DNA of 50,727 nucleotides. Source: Pectobacterium polonicum (GTDB lineage Bacteria > Pseudomonadota > Gammaproteobacteria > Enterobacterales > Enterobacteriaceae). The DNA is taken from assembly GCF_005497185.1 (NCBI RefSeq), contig NZ_RJTN01000028.1, forward strand, positions 1 to 50,727. Direction: 5' to 3'. Numbering within the stretch: position 1 is the stretch's first letter; each line of letters opens with the position of its first letter. A program made the translations under genes and the position numbers. Below, piece by piece: positions 7,883 through 15,636 of the stretch. The notes below the pieces were generated by a model. That model did no database searches, was not told where the DNA came from, and worked only from the letters and a program-made list of their open reading frames with translations.

Positions 7883-8593
7883 ATGCGTGTATTAGTGGTT
7901 GATGATGATTCTGTGCTGTGCCATTGGCTGGGGTCTAAATTACATTCCCACGGCCATTCTTGCCGAATGGTGCACGATGGCGCACACGCATTAAAAGCGA
8001 TCAAGGATGAAGTTTATGATGTCGTTCTGTTGGACAGAATGCTACCCATCATGGACGGATTTACGGTATTACGTGAATTACAAGGGTCTCGTCATCCGCC
8101 TATTATGCTGCTTTCGGCTCTGGATCGTGATGTTGATCGCGTCATGGGGTTAGAACTTGGCGCGGAAGATTATCTCGGTAAACCTTTTAACTTTAATGAG
8201 CTTAGATTACGCCTGGATATTATGGCGCGGCGTAGTAAACGTCATACTGATAATCCGTCGATGCTAACTTTTGAAGATCTGCAACTTGATCGTATGCAGC
8301 GTGTCGCATGGCGCGGTAGCAAACGTATCGATTTGACTGATAAAGAGATCAAGTTACTGATTATATTGATGGAAAATCCAGGCCAGGCAATTACGCGCAC
8401 GATGTTGTTAGAAAGAGTCTGGGGCTACAATTTTGATCCGCAGACTAATCTTATCGATGTTCATATGTCAAAGCTGCGGGCGAAAATTGATAAAGGGTTC
8501 CCTCGTCCATTAATTAAAACGCTGAGAGCAATGGGCTATGCATTAGGCGCGGTAGATAAAGGTAAAACCGATGTTGGCAGCCACGCTGAATAA
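7883..8593 (+). CDS. OmpR-family response regulator of the Tad island
   Basis: A DNA-binding response regulator of 236 residues. The receiver domain (1-115) has the acidic pocket Asp7-Asp8, phospho-acceptor Asp51 (VVLLDRMLPIMDG), Ser78 and Lys100 (LGKPF). The winged-helix domain (about 128-222) contains LTDKEIKLL, the RTMLLERVWG recognition region and the IDVHMSKLRAKID / RAMGYAL wing that typify OmpR/PhoB regulators. The frame opens at 7829, but AGGGGAAC before the ATG at 7883 and the receiver start fix the start there. It overlaps the kinase gene by 23 bases. Placed directly before flp, it is probably the regulator of the pilus genes; targets are not shown by the sequence. Confidence 0.88.
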   Translation: MRVLVVDDDSVLCHWLGSKLHSHGHSCRMVHDGAHALKAIKDEVYDVVLLDRMLPIMDGFTVLRELQGSRHPPIMLLSALDRDVDRVMGLELGAEDYLGKPFNFNELRLRLDIMARRSKRHTDNPSMLTFEDLQLDRMQRVAWRGSKRIDLTDKEIKLLIILMENPGQAITRTMLLERVWGYNFDPQTNLIDVHMSKLRAKIDKGFPRPLIKTLRAMGYALGAVDKGKTDVGSHAE

Positions 8594-10085
8594 AATAAAA
8601 ATAAAGAGGCTGGGGCAGCGCTGGCAGATAAAAATAAAACATTGGCAGTTACTTGGGGCAAGCCAATATCCTGGCTTCTTATGCACCTCTAATTTTCGTC
8701 AGGCAATAACCATTGTTTTTCTGTTCTTATTAATGATGCTGATGTGTATTGTCGGCTTCAGCTCATTAAGTGAAACATTGATTAGAACGCATGTTCGCGA
8801 AGTTATTTTGGGTAATATTTACGATTACTCAATGCAGTCGCGTTTAACGAATGCCGATAGCCTGATTACGCAATTGCGGCAGGATAATCGCGCAAAGGGT
8901 GACGAGTTACCGCTGTTTCTGGTGATGGATAAAGACGGTGATATTCTGTATCACAATCATCCATTAAAGGTGCATCCATTAAAGCCGGACCCATTAATAC
9001 CGCATCCCACAAGTCTGCATCCTCTGGAAATGCGGCAACATACCACTTGCCAAATGGATGTCAGCTGTCTCAAGGCCGAAATTTCCAGCCCGGACGATCC
9101 TAATCTGATTGGTCTGTCTGTCATGCTAGATGACGGAGGCGTGCTATTCACCGCGTACAATATTCGACCTATGTTGGAGCGGGTGAGAACGATTCCGCTG
9201 GTAGCAGGGGCTGGTCTATTTGTTGTTCTGCTTTTTTGCCTGTTTGTCAGCCGCCATTTCAGCTTACGTAGCTTACGCAGTGTGGAGAAAATCCGCACGG
9301 CCTTACATCGCTACAGCAGTGGTGAGCAGCAGGTGCGTATGCCGCTGTCGCCTTACGACGATGATTTTGACAGCCTGAGCGCTGATATTAACCAGAATCT
9401 GGAACGTATTGAGCGTCTGATGGAGCAGGTGCGCAATACATCGAGCCATGTTGCACACGAACTGCGTACGCCGTTGACGCATTTACAAAACCGCCTGTTC
9501 AACCTGACAGAGCGCACAGGGCTGGATAACGACATTCGTGATGAATTGAATTTGGCCGTGGATGAGGTGCACAAAATTCTCGGGCTGTTCCGCACCGTGA
9601 TGCGTATCGGTGAAATTGAAAGTGGGCGCTGCGTGCACCAGTTTGAGAACATTGAAGCGCGTCAACTGCTGGAAGAAATTGCGGAATACTATCAACCGCT
9701 GGCGGAAGCTCGGGGCTGCCAACTGAAGATTGAAATCAAGTCAGGCATCCAACTCTTCGGCGATCGGGCGCTGCTGTTTCAGGCTCTGGCGAATCTGGTG
9801 GAGAACGCGCTGAAATATGCGGCTCAGGGGAAATACATCACGTTGAGTGTGACGCTTTATCGCGGCTGGATCGCGCTGAGCGTCGCTGACCGTGGGCCGG
9901 GCATTCCGCCCGCGCTTCATGCTAAAGCGCTACAGCGCTTTCAACGGCTGGATACCTGGTTTCAGTCCGGTTATGGTCTGGGGCTGTCTTTGGTTCAGGC
10001 GATTACCGATCTACATGGTGGAAAACTTTACCTGGATTCCTCCGAGCCGGGCTTGAACGTCTACCTCTGTCTTAACCGCTGTTAA
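8571..10085 (+). CDS. Sensor histidine kinase with His-Pro-rich periplasmic loop
   Basis: Membrane histidine kinase of 504 residues, partner of the overlapping regulator. Order: cytoplasmic N-tail (1-43), TM1 (about 44-64), periplasmic sensor (65-206), TM2 (about 207-227), HAMP-like linker (228-285), HisKA with His296 in HVAHELRTPL, and HATPase (N box LANLVENALKY, G1 DRGPGIP, G2 GYGLGLSL). The sensor contains an unusual run of spaced His-Pro units between residues 128 and 157 (His128, 130, 135, 145, 150, 157) followed by Cys160 and Cys166. Such spacing suggests metal binding, which would fit the Fur box upstream; this is inference. The start at 8571 is the only ATG before TM1, with AAAGG nine bases upstream. 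Confidence 0.87.
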   Translation: MLAATLNKIKIKRLGQRWQIKIKHWQLLGASQYPGFLCTSNFRQAITIVFLFLLMMLMCIVGFSSLSETLIRTHVREVILGNIYDYSMQSRLTNADSLITQLRQDNRAKGDELPLFLVMDKDGDILYHNHPLKVHPLKPDPLIPHPTSLHPLEMRQHTTCQMDVSCLKAEISSPDDPNLIGLSVMLDDGGVLFTAYNIRPMLERVRTIPLVAGAGLFVVLLFCLFVSRHFSLRSLRSVEKIRTALHRYSSGEQQVRMPLSPYDDDFDSLSADINQNLERIERLMEQVRNTSSHVAHELRTPLTHLQNRLFNLTERTGLDNDIRDELNLAVDEVHKILGLFRTVMRIGEIESGRCVHQFENIEARQLLEEIAEYYQPLAEARGCQLKIEIKSGIQLFGDRALLFQALANLVENALKYAAQGKYITLSVTLYRGWIALSVADRGPGIPPALHAKALQRFQRLDTWFQSGYGLGLSLVQAITDLHGGKLYLDSSEPGLNVYLCLNRC

Positions 10086-10393
10086 TCCATTCGTTGGTTA
10101 ATACCTCGCGCAATAAGCGATCAGAGATTGCTTACTACGATGTTCCTCTCATGATTTTTTATGAATATCCCTGCAAAAAATATGAATATTTATTAGTTTT
10201 GTCGATAAGATAAAATCGCTTTAGTTATTGATTTATATTGATAATTATTTGTATGGAAAGATTAACGAATATTAATGTTCTGCTGCTTGCGACGCTTGAT
10301 AATAAGTCTCATTATTAATCTTATTATCATCATGGCTCCCCCCGATTTCCAAGTAGGCCATGATTTCTTTGGCGGCGGATAGAGAATCTTTCC
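10086..10393. other. AT-rich regulatory region before flp
   Basis: No gene. The segment between about 10150 and 10330 is markedly AT-rich, as expected for a curved, H-NS-type silenced or activator-dependent promoter region. It includes a perfect inverted repeat, GATAATAAG (10298-10306) and CTTATTATC (10320-10328), which could bind a dimeric regulator such as the neighbouring OmpR-type protein. No confident -35/-10 pair and no clear terminator for the kinase gene were found. Confidence 0.5.
10298..10328. promoter_or_regulatory. Inverted repeat in the flp leader/promoter
   Basis: Two perfect 9-bp arms, GATAATAAG and CTTATTATC, separated by 13 bases (centres 22 bp apart, about two helical turns). 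It lies 66 bases before the flp start. It may be an operator or an mRNA hairpin. Confidence 0.4.
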
Positions 10394-10618
10394 ATGAAAA
10401 ACATGAAAACAAAATTACGTTCTTTCCTGCGTGACGAAAGCGGTGTAACGGCAATCGAATACGGCATCCTCGCGGCGGCAATGGCGGCGGCCATCGGTGC
10501 TATTTTCGGCGGCGACGGTATCTTCGTGAAAGCGCTGAATGAAAAATTCACCCAAATCGCCGATCAGATTACGGGCACGGGTACGACGGGCGGTGGTTCA
10601 TCCGGCGCTGCGAAGTAA
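10394..10618 (+). CDS. flp: Flp type IVb prepilin
   Basis: Major pilin subunit of the Flp/Tad pilus. The 74-residue prepilin has a short charged leader ending in Gly17, followed by the type IVb cleavage and assembly motif VTAIEYG: cleavage after Gly17 leaves Glu at +5 and Tyr at +6, the Flp signature. A hydrophobic helix (residues 18-37, LAAAMAAAIGA) forms the filament core. The mature subunit is about 57 residues and ends in a flexible Gly/Thr/Ser tail (GTGTTGGGSSGAAK). The first gene of the tad operon, it is followed after 10 bases by its prepilin peptidase. A weak ribosome-binding site (GAGAAT) precedes the ATG. Confidence 0.95.
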   Translation: MKNMKTKLRSFLRDESGVTAIEYGILAAAMAAAIGAIFGGDGIFVKALNEKFTQIADQITGTGTTGGGSSGAAK

Positions 10619-10628
10619 CTCACGTAAT

Positions 10629-11180
10629 ATGACGGATTACACGCACTGGCTACAGATAGCGCTACTGGTAGGGTGCTTGCTGTGGTGTATCAGCACCGAT
10701 CTGTTAGTACGAAAAATTACCAATCAGGCGGTATTGATTTTATTGCTGGGCTGGCTGTTCTTCAGCGCTTCACATGTCCTGCAATCCGGTGTGTTAGATA
10801 TGGCGGCATTACGGAAAATGCTATGGGCGTTGCCCGGTGCGGTGGTCGTTCTGGTTGTGGGATTTTTACTTTTCCTCACGGGCAGATTGGGTGCCGGGGA
10901 TGTGAAGTTGATGAGTGTGCTGTGCCTGTGGGTTGGGCAAGGGCACCAGATCGTTTTCGTCATGGTAACGGCGCTGGCTGGCGGTGTTTTGGCGCTAAGT
11001 CTGCCGCTGCTGAATACCGTACCGACAGCGGTGGCGTTGGGCATTCAAGCCACTAACCGGATATTCAAGAGTCGGTTGCCTATGCCACCTGCGTTGCCCG
11101 CCGATCTTTCTCAAGGCATACCTTACGGTGTCGCGATTGCATTTGGCGCGATATATGTCCTGATTTTTCCTTTGTTTTAA
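10629..11180 (+). CDS. tadV: Type IVb prepilin peptidase TadV/CpaA
   Basis: Aspartyl membrane protease (family A24) that cleaves Flp and the pseudopilins TadE and TadF. It has 183 residues and about six membrane helices. The two catalytic aspartates are visible: Asp24 in CISTDLLVRKITN and Asp91 in the GxGD motif (GAGDVKL). The frame is open upstream to 10539, but that part overlaps flp; the ATG at 10629 immediately begins the first helix. It lacks the N-terminal methylase domain of PilD-type enzymes, normal for TadV. Confidence 0.9.
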   Translation: MTDYTHWLQIALLVGCLLWCISTDLLVRKITNQAVLILLLGWLFFSASHVLQSGVLDMAALRKMLWALPGAVVVLVVGFLLFLTGRLGAGDVKLMSVLCLWVGQGHQIVFVMVTALAGGVLALSLPLLNTVPTAVALGIQATNRIFKSRLPMPPALPADLSQGIPYGVAIAFGAIYVLIFPLF

Positions 11181-11226
11181 TTCCGTCGCAGCTTTAAGAC
11201 ACACACGCTAGGGTAGGCCAGTTGAA

Positions 11227-12174
11227 ATGAAAGTGAACTCTACATACGTACTGTCAGGCGCGCTCGTTCTGGCAGGTATTGTTGCGTTGATGGTACGCAG
11301 CCACCTCTCTTCTGCACCCCCACCGCCACCTCCGGTTGTTGTTAAAGCACCGGAAAAAACGGCTGTTTTGGTGGCGGCGAAAGATCTGCACCCCGGTGAT
11401 TTTATCAGTGCTGAGTCATTGCGCTGGGAAGAAACGGATAAACCCGTTTCCCGTACGTTCAACTTTGTTCGCGGTAAAGACAGCCAATCACTGCTATTCG
11501 GTGCGACGCTGCGTGAAACCGTGACAGAAGGTTCCGCACTGACGAGTAACGTGTTGGTTAAGCCGAATGAACCGGGCTTTGTTGCTGCCGTCCTGAGTAA
11601 AGGGATGCGCGCTATTTCTGTTCCCACCAGCGCGCTTGCCAGCAATGCCGGTTTAGTCACGCCAAACGATCGTGTGGATGTGATCCTCAGCATGAAAAGG
11701 GACGATCAGTCCGAGTTACCACCAAGCCGTACTCAACCCGTGGTCATGCCGCTGCTGGCATCACAAACCATTGTGCGTGATATACGCGTGTTGGCGCTGA
11801 ACGAGAAAACCATTTCCCCTATTTACCCGCGTGCAGATGTTGCACAAGACGATGTGGCGCTTGATGCCGCAGCCAAAAGCCGTGAGCCTGCCGCAGGTCC
11901 TCGTGCGCGTTCCGCAACCTACCAAACCGTTACGCTGGAAGTGACGCCTCAGCAGGCTGAAGCGCTGGCCGTAGCCAAGGAGCTGGGCGTTCTGCATTTA
12001 GCGTTGCGCAGTGCCGAGCAGGATGATGCAGTCGATCCAGCGACAGGGCGACCGCATGTGACCACCGTGCCAGTCGCGACCGATATCTACGGGGTGCTAT
12101 CAGCAGGTTCTGGTCACAAGGTAAAAGTCTATCGCGGTGAACAAAAAGACGTGGTGACGTTCCCCTCCCGATAG
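11227..12174 (+). CDS. rcpC: Pilus assembly protein RcpC/CpaB
   Basis: Periplasmic Tad component with one N-terminal membrane helix (about 8-24), a polyproline linker (SAPPPPPPVVV, about 29-39) and a SAF domain (about 48-110, with KDLHPGDFISAESL), then the CpaB C-terminal region. It is thought to cooperate with the secretin RcpA in the outer-membrane complex. It has 315 residues, the usual family size. Start: ATG at 11227, following GTTGAA; AGGCC is about 10 bases upstream. Confidence 0.88.
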   Translation: MKVNSTYVLSGALVLAGIVALMVRSHLSSAPPPPPPVVVKAPEKTAVLVAAKDLHPGDFISAESLRWEETDKPVSRTFNFVRGKDSQSLLFGATLRETVTEGSALTSNVLVKPNEPGFVAAVLSKGMRAISVPTSALASNAGLVTPNDRVDVILSMKRDDQSELPPSRTQPVVMPLLASQTIVRDIRVLALNEKTISPIYPRADVAQDDVALDAAAKSREPAAGPRARSATYQTVTLEVTPQQAEALAVAKELGVLHLALRSAEQDDAVDPATGRPHVTTVPVATDIYGVLSAGSGHKVKVYRGEQKDVVTFPSR

Positions 12175-12254
12175 GACGGACACGTAATCTGACAGCCTGC
12201 GGGAAGCCGTGCGCTGCTCATGGAAAAATAAAGCCCATTACGGAAATTAAGTAA

Positions 12255-13676
12255 ATGACGATGTTTTCGCTGTTTTTGAAATCGGACGCTCGGGGAACGT
12301 GCAAACGGTTGCTGGTTGCCAGCCTGTTAAGTGCAGTCTTGCCTGTCATGCTGATGTTGCCTGCCGCCACGCAGGCTGCCGGGGTGTCTGAAGTGGCTGA
12401 AACCAATGTGGTGCATCTGACCGTGCATCAGGGGCGGTTACTCCAGCTTGATGGGTTGCCAGACAGCGTGCTGGTGGCCGATCCGAATATTGCCAGCTTT
12501 GAACTGCCTTCACCGGGGAATTTGTTTGTTTACGCCAAAAGTGTCGGTACGACCACGCTTTATGCGATGGACGAAAATGGCAATGTCATCAACGCCATTC
12601 GCCTGGTGTCTGAACATGACTTGAAAGCGCTGGGTGAACGCATGAAGCGTGAATTCCCCGGTGCGGATATCCAACTGGAAGCCTCGATTCCGAGCGGTGT
12701 CATTGTGCGCGGTAGCGTTGATACCCCGCAGGACGCCAAGCGCGTCATCGACAGCATACAGGCGTACATCAGCGCGTCGTCAAACGGTGCACAAGGTGGC
12801 GGTGGCGAGAAATTGCCAGGTTCTAGTGAATCCTCCGGCAAAGTGATCAATCAGCTCAAGATTAAAACGCCTTCGCAAATCAACATTCAGGTGCGCGTGG
12901 TGGAAGTGTCTCGCAAGTTAACCAGTGAACTGGGGTTCAACTGGGCGGCGTCACTGAGCACCGGCAGCGGCAATATGACCGCAGGCAGCGGCTCGCGCCT
13001 TAACCTGTTCAATGCCACCACGGGGAGATTTGCTAACCCAACGGATGCGGGCTTCCTGAATTTTGGCCGCTCCAGACTGAGTGGATTGCTGACCGCCATG
13101 AACCAACAGGGTATGGCAACCGTATTGGCCGAACCTAATCTGACGGCGATGTCAGGGGAAACTGCCGCGTTTGCCGCAGGCGGGGAAGTCCCGATCGTCC
13201 TGATTACCAATAACAGCGTCAGCATCGACTACAAATCTTACGGTGTGATTCTGCGTATGACGCCGACGCTACTGTCTGCCAACCGTATTAGCCTGCACAT
13301 TGCGCCGGAAGTCAGTGAACTTACGGACGTGGGTTCTGTACAGCTGGAAGGTGGTTCGCGTATTCCGGCCTTAACAGTACGTCGTGCGGATACCACGGTG
13401 GAACTGGCCAGCGGACAAAGTTTCGCCCTGGCAGGGATGCTGCGTAGTGCGGGGAGCCAGACGATCAATGGCGTTCCTGGGTTGAGTAGCGTCCCGATGT
13501 TTGGCCGCCTGTTTGAAAGCGAATCCACCAGTCAGGAAGAAACGGAACTGGTGATCATCGCGACCGCTTATGTGGTTGAACCCGTCAATGCTGGCGATCT
13601 TCAGACGCCGGGACAAGGCGTAAAAATGCTGGACTCGTCCATGCCACGTTCTGCATCTGTCGGCTATCTCTACTGA
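12255..13676 (+). CDS. rcpA: Outer-membrane secretin RcpA/CpaC
   Basis: Secretin channel through which the Flp pilus leaves the cell. It has 473 residues, with a signal peptide (hydrophobic 18-40, cleavage near TQAAG). An N-terminal pilus-formation domain (about 50-125, with RLLQLDGLPDSVLVADPNIA) and a BON-like region precede the secretin domain (about 210-430), which includes QIKTPSQ-type strands, VRVVEVSRKLTSELGFNW and the family signature near VPIVLITNN, YGVILRMTPTLL and ELVIIATAYVVEP. A second ATG 6 bases downstream is an alternative start. It is closely followed by rcpB. Confidence 0.93.
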   Translation: MTMFSLFLKSDARGTCKRLLVASLLSAVLPVMLMLPAATQAAGVSEVAETNVVHLTVHQGRLLQLDGLPDSVLVADPNIASFELPSPGNLFVYAKSVGTTTLYAMDENGNVINAIRLVSEHDLKALGERMKREFPGADIQLEASIPSGVIVRGSVDTPQDAKRVIDSIQAYISASSNGAQGGGGEKLPGSSESSGKVINQLKIKTPSQINIQVRVVEVSRKLTSELGFNWAASLSTGSGNMTAGSGSRLNLFNATTGRFANPTDAGFLNFGRSRLSGLLTAMNQQGMATVLAEPNLTAMSGETAAFAAGGEVPIVLITNNSVSIDYKSYGVILRMTPTLLSANRISLHIAPEVSELTDVGSVQLEGGSRIPALTVRRADTTVELASGQSFALAGMLRSAGSQTINGVPGLSSVPMFGRLFESESTSQEETELVIIATAYVVEPVNAGDLQTPGQGVKMLDSSMPRSASVGYLY

Positions 13677-13696
13677 GTCCACGAGGGGCAATAAAC

Positions 13697-14383
13697 ATGA
13701 ACACGATTAACAACAATCAGCCTCCGTTCCGCCCGCTGCACATGCGTGCAGCAGTGCTTACCGCCGTTTTTCTGCTGGCAGGATGCGGATGGAATAAGCC
13801 GATTAATGATGTACGTATGCAGCGTTTTGACCAGCCAGGACTTCAACCGATCGCCGTGCAGCCTTCATCGGTGTCCGTGCCGTTATTGGTTGCACCAAAC
13901 GGACGCGGCTTCCTGCCTGAATCGTTGAAACAACTCAATATCATGCTGAAAGATCAGGGGCGGTTATCCACACAGACGATAACGCTGATCCCACACAGCA
14001 CTAGCGGTGAGCAGATGGCAGGACGACTGGCGACCGTGCTGAAAAATGCCGGTGCTAATCCACAGAATGTGAAACAGATGCGCCGTTCTACGGCGGGTGG
14101 CCAGAACGGCGATCTGGAAGTGATCTCTGAGGCACTGGTCGTCAAAACGACCCGCTGCGCGCTCAATGACCCAAATCAGCTGATGGTGAAGCCTTATGAG
14201 GCAATTGGTTCTCTCGGCTGCGCCACACAAAACAATCTGGCGATGATGGTCGCCGAACCACGCGATCTGATTCAGGCCAAAGCGCTGGATAGTGCGGATG
14301 GCGTGGCGGCGGTCAATAGCATTGAACGCTATCACAAAGGTGAAGTGAAAGAGCTCATCGACATTAACTTTGATGAAGATTAA
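13697..14383 (+). CDS. rcpB: Lipoprotein RcpB/CpaD
   Basis: Outer-membrane lipoprotein of the Tad secretin complex, 228 residues. The signal peptide ends in a lipobox, LLAGC, with Cys30 as the lipidated residue. The mature part corresponds to the CpaD/RcpB family: a small domain with a Cys pair (TRCALNDPNQ and GSLGCATQNNLAMMVAEPRDL), the last segment being the most recognisable family motif. GAGGGG lies nine bases before the ATG. It stabilises or gates the RcpA secretin in other systems. Confidence 0.88.
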   Translation: MNTINNNQPPFRPLHMRAAVLTAVFLLAGCGWNKPINDVRMQRFDQPGLQPIAVQPSSVSVPLLVAPNGRGFLPESLKQLNIMLKDQGRLSTQTITLIPHSTSGEQMAGRLATVLKNAGANPQNVKQMRRSTAGGQNGDLEVISEALVVKTTRCALNDPNQLMVKPYEAIGSLGCATQNNLAMMVAEPRDLIQAKALDSADGVAAVNSIERYHKGEVKELIDINFDED

Positions 14384-14397
14384 GGGCGTGACATTCC

Positions 14398-15597
14398 ATG
14401 AGTGAAATTACCCCTAACGATGGTGAAGAACTGGCGCTGCCGCTGGTTGCGTTCGCCAATGATGTGCGCGATGTGGCTGATATCAGCGATCTCTTCACGC
14501 GTCTGAAACAACCGGATGTTCCGGTGATGCCCGGTGGTATTACCGCCGCTCGCCAGTGGTGCGAACTGAATGTACCGCCACACATTTTACTGGTGGATCT
14601 GGAAGGGACGCACTGGCCGCTTCCAGCGCTGGAAGAGTTGCTGAGCGTCTGTGGCCCCACCAGCCAGGTGATTGCGACGGGCAAAGAGCAGGATGTTGGC
14701 TTGTATCGCGCCCTGCTTCAGGCGGGCGTGGTGGATTATCTGGTGAAGCCATTCACGCTGGATCTGCTGGCGGCAACGCTGGCGAAGTGCGAAGGCCAGC
14801 AGGCAGGGCCGGAATATGCCCGTACTGGCAGGACGATTGCGGTTGTCAGCGCCAGCGGCGGAAGCGGCGGAAGCACGGTAGCGATGGGGCTGAGCCGTCT
14901 GCTGTCCGGTGAACGTCATTTACCCGTGGCGCTAGTGGATTTTGACCGCCGCAACGGTGACCAACTGCTGTTGCAGGGGCAAACCGATGATGCGGGGCTG
15001 GCTGCGGTGTTGGGAACTCAGGAACTGGATACCCGACTGCTTCAGCGCGCCATGCTGCGTGTCGATACGCGTCTGCACCTGTTGGCACAGAAGCCGGAAT
15101 TGGGTGAGCTGAGCCCGGTTGACGTCGATAACGTACTGAATCTCGGCGGGGCGCTGTGTCGCATGTTTAATCAGGTCATTTGGGATCTGCCCAGCAGTTA
15201 CCCGGCAGGGGCGCTGGATGTGCTGACCTATGCGGATCTGCGCATCATTGTGACGGAATTGACGCTTCAGGATGCACGTAATGTACGGCGCGTACTGAAT
15301 GAGATCGGTGATGAAAGCGAAGGGCAGCGTTTGCTGTTGGTGCATAACCAGAGTCGCTTTGCCACGACCGCGCCGCTCAGTCGCGATCAGTTTGAACAGT
15401 TTATTGGCCGGAAGATTGATGTCGTGCTGCCTAATGCCGGTCATGCACTGGCGCAGAGCCTCGCGCTTGGCGCATTAAATTTCGCTGCCGCGCCTGCTTT
15501 CCAGCAGGGATTACGCCAACTGGTCGATTTAGCCTGCGGTGTACGCGCCAGACAGGCGGAAAAACGCTGGTTCTCGCGGTGGTTAAAGCGAGCCTGA
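14398..15597 (+). CDS. tadZ: Tad localisation ATPase-like protein TadZ/CpaE, degenerate P-loop
   Basis: Cytoplasmic ParA/MinD-like protein that localises the Tad apparatus, 399 residues. Residues 1-140 form a receiver-like (atypical response regulator) domain, with VDYLVKPFT near its end. The MinD-like domain starts at about 146. Its deviant Walker A motif (normally KGGxGKST) reads SASGGSGGST (151-160): both lysines are replaced, so ATP hydrolysis is doubtful. Other ParA features (VALVDFDRRNGDQ, WDLPSSYPAGALDVLTYAD) remain. The same degeneration occurs in some other TadZ proteins, so the gene need not be defective. Confidence 0.87.
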   Translation: MSEITPNDGEELALPLVAFANDVRDVADISDLFTRLKQPDVPVMPGGITAARQWCELNVPPHILLVDLEGTHWPLPALEELLSVCGPTSQVIATGKEQDVGLYRALLQAGVVDYLVKPFTLDLLAATLAKCEGQQAGPEYARTGRTIAVVSASGGSGGSTVAMGLSRLLSGERHLPVALVDFDRRNGDQLLLQGQTDDAGLAAVLGTQELDTRLLQRAMLRVDTRLHLLAQKPELGELSPVDVDNVLNLGGALCRMFNQVIWDLPSSYPAGALDVLTYADLRIIVTELTLQDARNVRRVLNEIGDESEGQRLLLVHNQSRFATTAPLSRDQFEQFIGRKIDVVLPNAGHALAQSLALGALNFAAAPAFQQGLRQLVDLACGVRARQAEKRWFSRWLKRA

Positions 15598-15636
15598 TGA
15601 TGTTCAGCGTTCGCCGTTTTTCAAAAGGTTACGGAC

